From NCBI GenBank assembly GCA_012514915.1, contig JAAYZJ010000227.1, forward strand, positions 1 through 8,544: a stretch of DNA of 8,544 bases, given 5' to 3'. This DNA is from Lentisphaerota bacterium (lineage in GTDB: Bacteria > Verrucomicrobiota > Kiritimatiellia > RFP12 > JAAYLN01). How positions within the stretch are numbered: position 1 is the first letter of the stretch; the number at the start of each line of letters is the position of its first letter. Below the pieces are notes generated by a model. It saw only the letters and a list, made by a program, of their open reading frames with translations. It searched no databases and had not been told where the DNA came from. The position numbers and the translations under genes are program-made. Positions 1 through 6,704 of the stretch are shown one piece after another.

Positions 1-372
1 CCGTCTTTAGGGACGTGACGCTGGTAATCTGGACAACGGACTCCGGAATCAGCCGCTGCATTACGGAAATGAATGCAACCGATGTTTATCAGACCTCGAT
101 TTTAGAAGCATGGCAGTGCGGACAGATCGCATTGGCCGCGCATCGGGAAGAAGGTCCATCGGCGGATCGTGTTCAGCGGATCGGGTTTGACTGCTGGGTC
201 GTGATTTCCGCCGCTTGCCCAAACGCCGCCGCTGTACTACACTTGCACACCGGTGAAAACAATGACGCATGCACACGCAGACGGCGAATTGAAGGTGTGT
301 CGACACCAGGAAAGCATGCCATGACCTCGAAGCGCGCCGCGGTCACCCCCGTCACACACTCCATCCGCATCC
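1..372. other. Gene-poor leader region upstream of the acyl-CoA synthetase
   Basis: No convincing gene is seen here. The plus-strand frame beginning at base 3 stays open to 389, but it overlaps the synthetase start and uses codons that are rare in the neighbours (AGG, AGA, CGA, TTA, CTA, GGA). It lacks their strong G/C third-position bias, its product is unusually rich in Trp and Cys, and it resembles no family I know. A minus-strand frame at 306-61 is equally unconvincing. Base composition is visibly less G+C-rich than in the genes. No tRNA-like fold, terminator or clear -35/-10 pair was found. The region probably holds the promoter and leader of the 373 gene, or a degraded remnant. Confidence 0.5.
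297..306. other. 10-bp perfect palindrome, possible operator
   Basis: GTGTCGACAC is a perfect inverted repeat centred about 70 bases upstream of the synthetase ATG at 373. Its position would suit a dimeric repressor site. It is short, occurs once, and palindromes of this size arise by chance in a window this long, so an operator role is only a suggestion. Confidence 0.15.
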
Positions 373-2181
373 ATGAAAACCATCCGTGACTATCTCGACG
401 AGGCGGCCGAGCGGACGCCGGAGCGCATCGCGCAGCAGTTCTACCAGGGCCATGCCTGGGTGACCCGCAGCTACGGCGCGCTGCGCGACCGCGTCGTCCG
501 GGCGGCGGGCATCGTGCAGGACCTCGGCATCGTCCCGGGGCGCCAGCAGGTCGCCCTGATGCTGGACAACGGCCCCGAATGGCAGGAGATCTACCTGGCG
601 CTCGCCGGATCGGGCGTGGCGGTTGTGCCGCTCGACCCCAAGCTGCGGCCACAGGAGGCGCTGCATATCCTGCGCGACTCGGAAGCCGTCGCGATCTTTG
701 CCGGCGCCAAGCAGCAGGGGACGCTCGGGCAGGTGCTCGGCCAACTGCCGCACCTGCGGGCCTGCGTCTGGGTGGGCGCGGGGACCGCGCTGGCCGCGGA
801 GATGCGGGATTGCGCGCACTACGTCTACGAGACGCTGATCGCCCGTCTGGGGGAGGCTTGCGAGGCGGGGCGCGCCTGGTTCGACCGGAACCGCCCCGCG
901 GCCGACTCGATCGCCTCGATCCTCTACACCTCCGGCACGACGGGCAAGCCCAAGGGGTCGATGCTGTCGCATGGCAACTTCACCTCCAACGTCGAAGCCT
1001 CCGTGCGGCAGGTCGGCTTCTACGCTTCGGACAACTTCCTCAACATCCTGCCCCTGTTCCACTCCTTCTCCTTCACCGCCAACTTCATGCTGCCGCTCAG
1101 TCTGGGCGGATGCTGCAGTTTCGTCCGCTCGGTCAAGACCATCGCCGAGGACATGCGCCAACTGCGGCCGACAATCCTGCTGGCCGTCCCCCTGCTGGCC
1201 GAGAAGCTCTACGCGCGCATCACCGGGCAACTCAAGCGCAACCCGGCGGCGCGCATCCTGCTGGCCGTGGGGCTGCGCGCCGTGGTGGCGCACAAGATCC
1301 GGGCCACATTCGGCGGCCGGTTGCGCCTGATCGGGATCGGCGGGGCGCCGACCTCGCCGAATGTCCTGCGGGGCTTCCAGAAACTCGGCATTCCCGTGCT
1401 GGAGGGCTACGGCCTGACCGAATGCTCGCCCGGCGTCGCCTACCCGAAGCTGGCCAGCTACCGCATCGGCACGGTCGGGAACGTGCTCGACAACATGGCG
1501 TACAAGCTGATCGAGCCCGACGCGACGGGCGCGGGCGAGCTGTGCGTCCGCGGCCCCAACGTGATGCAGGGGTACTTCAAGAACCCCGGGGCCACGGCCG
1601 AGGTCATCGATGCCGAAGGCTATCTGCACACCGGCGACCTCGCGCGGGTCGACGACCGCGGCAACCTGACGATCTGCGGCCGGCGCAAGGCGCTGATCGT
1701 CAACCGCGAGGGCAAGAACATCTACCCGGAGGAGATCGAGCAGGTGATCGAGCGCTGCCCTCTCGTCAAGGACGTGATCGTCCTGGGCTACCATGTGGCG
1801 GGCGAGACGGGCGAGCGCGTGGGCGCGATCATCGTGCCCGACGAGGAGGCGCTGACGGCGCTGCAGAGCGAGGCGGTCGCCGCGAAATGGGGCGAGGCGA
1901 TGGCCGTTCGCTGGCGGGCGGCCGTGGAGGCCCGGCTCAAGGGGCGGCAGGCGGGCCTCCCCGGCACGCGCCGGCTGCCGGCGAGCCTGGGGCCGGCGCG
2001 GATGAACGAGCGGGTCCGCGACGAGGTCATGCGCCTCTGCCGCGAGCAACTCGCCGACTACAAGCTTCCCCGCAAGGTGGATCTCCGCGCGGAACCGCTG
2101 GAGCGGACCTCCACCATGAAGGTCCGCCGCGTCGTCTACGAAGGCGCGCTGGACGAGACCGCGGGGAAGGATTCGACATGA
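373..2181 (+). CDS. Long-chain fatty acid--CoA ligase (AMP-binding, ANL superfamily)
   Basis: This 602-residue adenylate-forming enzyme is predicted to activate a fatty acid with ATP to an acyl-adenylate and then transfer it to CoA, in the cytoplasm or at the inner membrane. The phosphate-binding loop YTSGTTGKPKG lies at residues 185-195. The adenine/substrate motif EGYGLTE is at about 344-350, the YLHTGD motif at 417-422, and the hinge region GRRK then GKNIYPEE at about 436-454. The C-terminal catalytic Lys is K583 in TSTMKVRR, where the usual Gly before Lys is Met. An extra helical, Ala/Arg-rich segment at about 490-555 lengthens the C-terminal domain compared with compact family members. 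The ATG at 373 fits the family N-terminus; no Shine-Dalgarno sequence is visible before it. The stop overlaps the next gene by ATGA, implying translational coupling. Acyl chain length cannot be read from sequence; an acyl-ACP or other carboxylate ligase is an alternative. Confidence 0.9.
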   Translation: MKTIRDYLDEAAERTPERIAQQFYQGHAWVTRSYGALRDRVVRAAGIVQDLGIVPGRQQVALMLDNGPEWQEIYLALAGSGVAVVPLDPKLRPQEALHILRDSEAVAIFAGAKQQGTLGQVLGQLPHLRACVWVGAGTALAAEMRDCAHYVYETLIARLGEACEAGRAWFDRNRPAADSIASILYTSGTTGKPKGSMLSHGNFTSNVEASVRQVGFYASDNFLNILPLFHSFSFTANFMLPLSLGGCCSFVRSVKTIAEDMRQLRPTILLAVPLLAEKLYARITGQLKRNPAARILLAVGLRAVVAHKIRATFGGRLRLIGIGGAPTSPNVLRGFQKLGIPVLEGYGLTECSPGVAYPKLASYRIGTVGNVLDNMAYKLIEPDATGAGELCVRGPNVMQGYFKNPGATAEVIDAEGYLHTGDLARVDDRGNLTICGRRKALIVNREGKNIYPEEIEQVIERCPLVKDVIVLGYHVAGETGERVGAIIVPDEEALTALQSEAVAAKWGEAMAVRWRAAVEARLKGRQAGLPGTRRLPASLGPARMNERVRDEVMRLCREQLADYKLPRKVDLRAEPLERTSTMKVRRVVYEGALDETAGKDST

Positions 2182-3536
2182 GATGTTGCACATGGAGCCG
2201 TTCCTGCGGCCTGGTGATCATGCTGTACACCTTGCTTTTGTCGGCCGCCGCACAGGCCCAGCAGGGTGCCGGGCGCACGGGAAAGCCTGGGGCCGCTGAG
2301 TCGCTCCAGGCGGAATTGAACACGGTCAACCAACTGGAGGATCGCCAGTGCCTGGTGTTGAGGAAACAATACCTTTCGGCGCTGCAGACCACACGTGTCA
2401 AGCAACAGGCGGCGGGCGACCTGAATGGCGTGCTGGCGCTCGATGCGGAAATCGCGCGCGTCGAGGATGCCGGCTGGCGCACGAACACGCTCGCGTCGCC
2501 GCCGCATGAGGCGCTGGGGGAGCTTCCCGACAAATGGGCGCTGGCGCTGACCGACATTGCCGCGCAGGCGAGAACGGCGCGGCTGGCGGTCTATGAACGG
2601 CATATTCAAGCGCTGGACGCGCAAATCCGCGAGCTGGTGCGTGTCGGCAAGATCGAGCCGGCCAAGACTGTCGACGAGGAGCGGAAGATCCTGGTGGCCG
2701 GGCGCGACGCCCTCGCCCCGCCGCCGGGCGACCTGATGCGTGCGGCCGAAACCGGGGCGCGCGAGTCCACCCCGGCAGGCGCATCGGGCAGCCAAACCCG
2801 GGCCCACGTGGAACGCGGCGGCGTCCGTGCTTCGCCCCCCTGGGAATCCTCCCGCACCTCACCCCCTGACAAGGCGCCGGATGCACCGGACAATCCACCC
2901 GCGATCCCGGCGGATGCGGCCGCCACGGAGCACGTGCTGAACCTCACCTTCGATGGCAGCGACCTGCCCACTTGCCGCCGGGAGGGGACCGGCAAACTGG
3001 TCGAGCGCAATGGCCGGTTGATGGTCGAGCATTTCGGCACGAACACCCGTCTCAAGCCCCATTTCGGCATGCGCCTGCGCGCGCCGGTGCTGCATCGTGG
3101 CGACTTTACCCTGCGGAGCTGTGTGACGCTCAACGGAGCCGAGAACCAACGGGGTTTGATCCGCCTGACCGCCCTCTTCTCGAACCGTTCCGAAGCCGTG
3201 TGCGAAGTGCGGGCGGACAACCACTTCAACGGCATGGTGATCGCGCGCGCCATGGGGCAAGCGGACCAGGTCAAACCTATTCGCCTGAGCGGTGGCTATT
3301 CCTATTACTACGACAACATTGAGCGAATCTACATGAACACCCGGGATCTGCCTCTGATCATTGCCCGCAAGGGGACCGAACTCACCCTGCTGGCGGGGCC
3401 AACCGAAATCGGGCGGGCAACCCTTGCCGCCGAGACGACGGCGCTGACCGGCGTGGCCATCGACATCGAGCGTTCGCGCGACAAGAACACCGCGCCGACC
3501 GAGATGTGGGTGGAATCGCTCGAATTGATTCCCTGA
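2178..3536 (+). CDS. Secreted protein of unknown function: helical repeats plus lectin-like C-terminal domain
   Basis: A 452-residue protein I cannot assign a function. Residues 1-27 form a signal peptide: basic residues, a hydrophobic core about 11-24, and an AQA cleavage site before QQ. Residues about 45-175 are helical and contain two copies of one motif in register, AL-x10-G-[DK]-[LI], from A68 and from A145. I know this kind of repeat, often with a 'GDL..AL....EI' core, from many exported PVC-bacterial proteins. A Pro/Ala/Ser-rich linker covers about 180-250. Residues 251-452 look all-beta, starting LNLTFDGSDLP and ending MWVESLELIP, the pattern of a concanavalin/LamG-type jelly roll, although I cannot name the Pfam family. 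The ATG at 2178 is chosen because it overlaps the synthetase stop (ATGA) and gives the signal peptide. The frame is open far upstream, but that part is a shadow of the synthetase. A glycan-binding or envelope role is inference. Confidence 0.8.
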   Translation: MRCCTWSRSCGLVIMLYTLLLSAAAQAQQGAGRTGKPGAAESLQAELNTVNQLEDRQCLVLRKQYLSALQTTRVKQQAAGDLNGVLALDAEIARVEDAGWRTNTLASPPHEALGELPDKWALALTDIAAQARTARLAVYERHIQALDAQIRELVRVGKIEPAKTVDEERKILVAGRDALAPPPGDLMRAAETGARESTPAGASGSQTRAHVERGGVRASPPWESSRTSPPDKAPDAPDNPPAIPADAAATEHVLNLTFDGSDLPTCRREGTGKLVERNGRLMVEHFGTNTRLKPHFGMRLRAPVLHRGDFTLRSCVTLNGAENQRGLIRLTALFSNRSEAVCEVRADNHFNGMVIARAMGQADQVKPIRLSGGYSYYYDNIERIYMNTRDLPLIIARKGTELTLLAGPTEIGRATLAAETTALTGVAIDIERSRDKNTAPTEMWVESLELIP

Positions 3537-3554
3537 CCCCCCCGGGCGGAGTCG

Positions 3555-4652
3555 TCACGGCGCCTGCTGCAGCCAGGCGTCGACCTTCGCCTCGTCGTCG
3601 GCATTGTAGCCGGTGAAGGTATTGTCCATCAGGGTCATGTAGTCGGAACTGGGGCCTTGGGCCAGGCCGTAGGACGCGTCGACGAACAGGCCGCGTTTCG
3701 CCTGGCGGCGCCATTGCCGGAACGCCTCCTTGTTGTACGCCAGGAGGTCGCGGTGGGTTTGCTCGCAGTCGACGATGGCGCGCAGGTCGGCGTCGAGCCG
3801 CCGCACGACATCCGGATGGTGCGCGCTGCAGTCGTCGAGTTCCCCGGGGTCGGCTTCGATGTCGAAGAGCTGGCAGGGGTAGCCGACGTAGGCGATGTAT
3901 TTCCAGCGTCCCTGGCGCAGCATGAACGCGCTGGTGTTCATCGTGAGCCCCATGTAGCAGGCATAGGCGCTGTCCCGGCTGGCGCGCGTGGCGCCCGTCA
4001 GCAGCGGCACGAGCGATTCGCCATCGCAATCGGCCCGGGGTGGCAGCCCAGCCAGTTCCATGAAGGTGGGACACAGGTCGATCAGCGAGACGAGGTTGGC
4101 CAGGCGCTGCCCGGGGAGCACGCCGGGGCCGGCCACAATCAGCGGAACCCGCACCGAACCCTCGTACAGCGACATCTTGTACCAGTCCTGATGCTCGAGC
4201 GCGAGCTCCCCGTGGTCGCTGGTGAAGACGAAGTAGGTATCGGCATCCAGCCCCAGGCGCTTCATCGCGTCGACAAGCGCGCCGACAATCGCGTCGCCTT
4301 CGGCGCACATCGCCAGGTAGATGCGTCGCACCCGGCGCACCGTCGCGTCGTCGAAACCGTAGCGCCAGCCTTTGGTCAGCCGCTGGTAGCGGATGCAGGG
4401 ATGGTCGGAGGCGTCCGGCGGGGGACAATCGACGGCTTCCTCCGGGATCTTGTCGAGCCAATAGCGGTTGGTATGGAACGTAGGGTGCACCAGCCCCGAA
4501 CTGAACGTCAGGAAAAAGGGTTTGGCATCGCCCTGCCGTTGCTGGGCGACTTGCCCTTCGAGGAATGCGATGGCCTCGTCCAGCCGCTGCCAGTCGGAGG
4601 CGTGGCAGCGGACGTTCCGGTCGTCGGCCACGGTGTGGTTCTGCAATAGCAT
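3555..4652 (-). CDS. C-terminal fragment of the ARSK-like sulfatase
   Basis: The second frame becomes sulfatase-like from about the ATG at 4652 (MLLQNHTVADDRN), giving 365 residues to the stop at 3555. It is open further upstream to 4862, but that part is a shadow of the N-terminal fragment. It contains the DW..LDEAIAFL helix, the His-Pro and FHTNRYWL segment, the TSDHGE metal motif, the YKMSLYEG segment that normally holds a sulfate-contacting Lys, and the conserved WKYIAYVGYP and AYNKEAFRQW blocks near the end. No Shine-Dalgarno precedes the ATG at 4652, so independent translation is doubtful. It lacks the formylglycine cysteine. Confidence 0.6.
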   Translation of the reverse strand: MLLQNHTVADDRNVRCHASDWQRLDEAIAFLEGQVAQQRQGDAKPFFLTFSSGLVHPTFHTNRYWLDKIPEEAVDCPPPDASDHPCIRYQRLTKGWRYGFDDATVRRVRRIYLAMCAEGDAIVGALVDAMKRLGLDADTYFVFTSDHGELALEHQDWYKMSLYEGSVRVPLIVAGPGVLPGQRLANLVSLIDLCPTFMELAGLPPRADCDGESLVPLLTGATRASRDSAYACYMGLTMNTSAFMLRQGRWKYIAYVGYPCQLFDIEADPGELDDCSAHHPDVVRRLDADLRAIVDCEQTHRDLLAYNKEAFRQWRRQAKRGLFVDASYGLAQGPSSDYMTLMDNTFTGYNADDEAKVDAWLQQAP

Positions 4653-5041
4653 TCGTCGAACACGGGCTTGTCGACGCCCGAGCAGGCCAGCCAGTCGGCG
4701 ACGCGGTTCATGACGGTGTGGGCACCCGTCAGGTAGTCGAGCTTGCCCAGCGTCTTGAGCGTGTGCGACCGGGGCAGGTGATCGAGCAGGCACCACATGC
4801 CGGTTTCCAGCCCCTTGTTGTTGTTCCAGCTTTCGCAGTTGTGGGTGTAGCGGCCCGACCACATGTTGGCGCGCGACGGGCAGCAGATGGGGTGCGTGCA
4901 GTAGGCGCGCTCGAACTGCGTGCCTTCGGCGGCCAGACGATCGATGTTGGGCGTCGCGTGCCTCAGTGCCGGGTGCCCCAGCATGCCGAGCATGCGGCCG
5001 TCCCAGCTTTCGGCGTGGAAGTGGATGATGTTGGTTGGCAT
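4508..5041 (-). CDS. N-terminal fragment of the ARSK-like sulfatase
   Basis: This is what would be translated from the ATG at 5041 without frame correction: 177 residues. About the first 131 are genuine sulfatase, carrying the metal-ligand region (H9-A10-E11-S12-W13-D14), the TPNIDRLAAEG motif and the CCPSR formylglycine site at 53-57. The last ~46 residues are out-of-frame sequence rich in Thr, Ser and Pro, ending at a stop at 4508. Only a weak GGAAAA lies upstream of the ATG. The fragment lacks the Asp-His metal ligands and the substrate-binding Lys/His that come from the other half, so it should be inactive alone. Confidence 0.6.
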   Translation of the reverse strand: MPTNIIHFHAESWDGRMLGMLGHPALRHATPNIDRLAAEGTQFERAYCTHPICCPSRANMWSGRYTHNCESWNNNKGLETGMWCLLDHLPRSHTLKTLGKLDYLTGAHTVMNRVADWLACSGVDKPVFDECYCRTTPWPTTGTSAATPPTGSGWTRPSHSSKGKSPSNGRAMPNPFS

Positions 5042-5066
5042 GGGTGTTTTCCGGCTGCGTGAAGGG

Positions 5067-6599
5067 TCACAGGCCCCGGTCCAGCGTCCGGTACTGGATC
5101 GCCTCGCCGATGTGGAGGTCGCGGATGATGTCGCTGTGGTCGAGGTCGGCGATCGTGCGGGCGACCTTGACCAGGCGGTCGTAGGCGCGGGCGCTGAGGC
5201 TCATCTCCGTCATGGCCATCTTCAACAGCGACTGCGCCGCCGCGTCGAGCACGCAGTGGCGCTGCACGTCGCGCGCGCCCATGTCGGCGTTGCACGTCAC
5301 GCGGCCGCCATGCCCTTTGAAACGGGCCTGCTGCGTGCTGCGCGCCTCCTGGACCCGGGCGCGGATCGCGCGGGAGTCGGCGCCCGAGGCCAGCGCGGCC
5401 ATGTCCTGGTGGCGGACGGCGGGCACCTGGATATGCAGGTCGATCCGGTCGAGCAGCGGGCCGGAGATCCGGTTGCGGTAGTTCTGCACCTTGAGCGCGC
5501 CGCAGTTGCAGGCGCGCCGCGGATCGCCGAAGTAGCCGCAGGGGCAGGGGTTCATCGCGGCCACCAGAATAAAGCGCGAAGGGAAGGTGACACTGCCGGC
5601 GGCGCGCGAGATCGTCACGTGTCCGTCCTCGAGCGGCTGGCGCAGCACCTCGAGGACATTGCGGTGGAACTCCGGCAGCTCATCCAGAAAGAGCACTCCG
5701 TGGTGGGCGAGGCTGACCTCGCCCGGCATCGGGTGGGCGCCGCCGCCGAGGAGCCCCGCGTCGGAAATGGTGTGATGCGGGGCGCGGAACGGCCGGCTCG
5801 TGACCAGGGCCTGGTGCGAACGGAGCACGCCGGCGATGCTGTGGATCTGTGTCGTCTCCAGCGCCTCCTCGAGCATCAGGTCGGGCAGGATCGTCGTGAC
5901 GCGGCGCGCCAGCATGGTCTTGCCCGTGCCTGGCGGTCCGATAAGCAGGATGTTGTGTCCGCCGCTGATGGCGACCTCGATGGCGCGCTTGGCCGATTCC
6001 TGCCCCTTGACGTCGATGAAGTCCTCGACGGCTTCGCCCTGCCGCGCGCGCAGGGCGGCCAGGTCGACCCGGACGGGCGCGATGGTCATCTCGCCATTCA
6101 AAAAATCGGCCGCCTCGCGCAAGTTGCGAACCGGGAAAATCTCGATCCCCGACACGACGGCGGCCTCCTCGGCGTTGTCGGGCGGGACCAGCATGCGCCG
6201 GATGCCGGCGCGCCGCAGCGCCAGGGCGATCGGCAGCACGCCGCGGACGCGGCGCACCTCGCCGCCGAGCGCGAGCTCGCCGACCAGGCCGCAGGCCGCG
6301 GCGGCGTCGGCGGAAACCGAACCGCTCGAAACCAGCGTGCCGACGGCGATCGGCAGGTCGAAGCTCGGACCCTCCTTGCGGATGTCGGCCGGAGCCAGAT
6401 TGATCGTCGTGCGTCCGCTGGGCGGCAGGAAGGCCGAGTTCGCCAGCGCGGTCCACACACGGTCCTTGCTCTCCCGCACGGCGGCGTCGGGAAGGCCGAC
6501 GATGACGGTGTTGATCTCGCCGCCACCCGTGTTGACCTCGATCTCGACGGGATAGGCCTCGACCCCGTACACCGCGCCCGAAAAAACTTTCGCCAGCAT
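5067..6599 (-). CDS. comM: ComM/YifB-family Mg-chelatase-like AAA+ ATPase
   Basis: A complete 510-residue member of the YifB/ComM family. ComM in naturally competent bacteria is a hexameric helicase that drives branch migration of the invading strand during transformation; YifB homologues are also common in species not known to be competent. Residues 1-170 are the N-terminal Lon-protease-like (ChlI) domain with VIVGLPDAAVRESKDRV and NLAPADIRKEGPSFDLPIA. The AAA+ core has Walker A GPPGTGKT at 221-228, FRAPHHTISDAGLLGGG at 271-287, Walker B LFLDE at 303-307, MNPCPCGYFGDP at 349-360 followed by C364 and C366 (four Cys, a possible metal site), and GPLLDRIDLHI at 380-390. The C-terminal Mg_chelatase_C helical domain contains LSARAYDRLVKVARTIADL. 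The ATG at 6599 matches the family start MLAKVFSGAV; an upstream TTG at 6653 adds an unconserved tail. No strong ribosome-binding site is seen. Confidence 0.93.
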   Translation of the reverse strand: MLAKVFSGAVYGVEAYPVEIEVNTGGGEINTVIVGLPDAAVRESKDRVWTALANSAFLPPSGRTTINLAPADIRKEGPSFDLPIAVGTLVSSGSVSADAAAACGLVGELALGGEVRRVRGVLPIALALRRAGIRRMLVPPDNAEEAAVVSGIEIFPVRNLREAADFLNGEMTIAPVRVDLAALRARQGEAVEDFIDVKGQESAKRAIEVAISGGHNILLIGPPGTGKTMLARRVTTILPDLMLEEALETTQIHSIAGVLRSHQALVTSRPFRAPHHTISDAGLLGGGAHPMPGEVSLAHHGVLFLDELPEFHRNVLEVLRQPLEDGHVTISRAAGSVTFPSRFILVAAMNPCPCGYFGDPRRACNCGALKVQNYRNRISGPLLDRIDLHIQVPAVRHQDMAALASGADSRAIRARVQEARSTQQARFKGHGGRVTCNADMGARDVQRHCVLDAAAQSLLKMAMTEMSLSARAYDRLVKVARTIADLDHSDIIRDLHIGEAIQYRTLDRGL

Positions 6600-6631
6600 G
6601 ATGGCGTTTAGCTTACCGCACGATTTGCCGA

Positions 6632-6662
6632 TTGGCCAGCGGGATTTTTGCAACTTTATACT
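6632..6662 (+). promoter_or_regulatory. Candidate promoter in the divergent comM / ABC ATPase gap
   Basis: The 105-base gap between the divergent starts at 6599 and 6705 contains the most A+T-rich patch nearby. On the plus strand, TATACT (6657-6662) resembles a sigma-70 -10 box, with a poor -35, TTGGCC (6632-6637), 19 bases upstream. On the minus strand the same patch reads TATAAA (6660-6655), about 55 bases from the comM start, with no clear -35. A shared divergent promoter is plausible but unproven. Confidence 0.25.
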
Positions 6663-6704
6663 GGAGCCGGCGGGAGGGGTCGGCTATTCTGTAGAACGGT
6701 ACTC

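Larger units (their letters stand above)
3555..5041 (-). pseudogene. Arylsulfatase K-like sulfatase interrupted by a frameshift
   Basis: One sulfatase gene is split between two frames. Restoring one base near 4650 gives a 495-residue protein that follows human ARSK (a glucuronate-2-sulfatase) almost end to end. Shared blocks, from memory of ARSK, are: SPICCPSRA-type active site, ESWNN.KGL, GKLDY..G.H...NRV, FHT..YWL.K, AMCAE.DA..G, SDHGELA.EH...YKMS.YE, WKYIAY and YNKE.F..W. The residue converted to formylglycine is C53 (codon 4885-4883) in C-C-P-S-R. The usual N-terminal Asp-Asp metal pair reads E11-S12; ARSK has Asp-Ser there. No signal peptide is seen, so the product would be cytoplasmic. 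The gene starts 25 bases after the comM-like stop on the same strand and probably shares its transcript. Both halves are well conserved and have no other disruption, so the break is recent or a sequencing error. The family call is confident; substrate specificity is inferred. Confidence 0.85.

Noticed and set aside
15..389. 124-codon plus-strand frame in the leader region
   Set aside because: Rare codons, weak third-position bias, excess Trp/Cys and overlap with the synthetase start; no family resemblance.
352..2193. 613-codon open frame on the minus strand opposite the acyl-CoA synthetase
   Set aside because: The protein is Arg/Ala/His/Asp-rich with no recognisable motif, and it mirrors the synthetase codons. 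Long antisense frames are common opposite strongly G/C-ending codons.
3530..3560. Bidirectional terminator between the convergent genes
   Set aside because: Only an 18-base gap with a C-run followed by GGG; no stable hairpin with a T-tract on either strand.
3657..4649. 330-codon plus-strand frame opposite the sulfatase
   Set aside because: Antisense shadow with no family resemblance; the sulfatase motifs on the other strand are clear.
4640..4665. Programmed -1 ribosomal frameshifting in the sulfatase
   Set aside because: No slippery heptamer and no obvious downstream stem-loop, and sulfatases are not known to use recoding. Mutation or sequence error is simpler.
4920..6611. 563-codon plus-strand open frame opposite the ComM-like gene
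   Set aside because: Its composition is that of an antisense shadow (Val/Arg/Ala/His/Gly), it has no motif, and the minus-strand gene is unambiguous.
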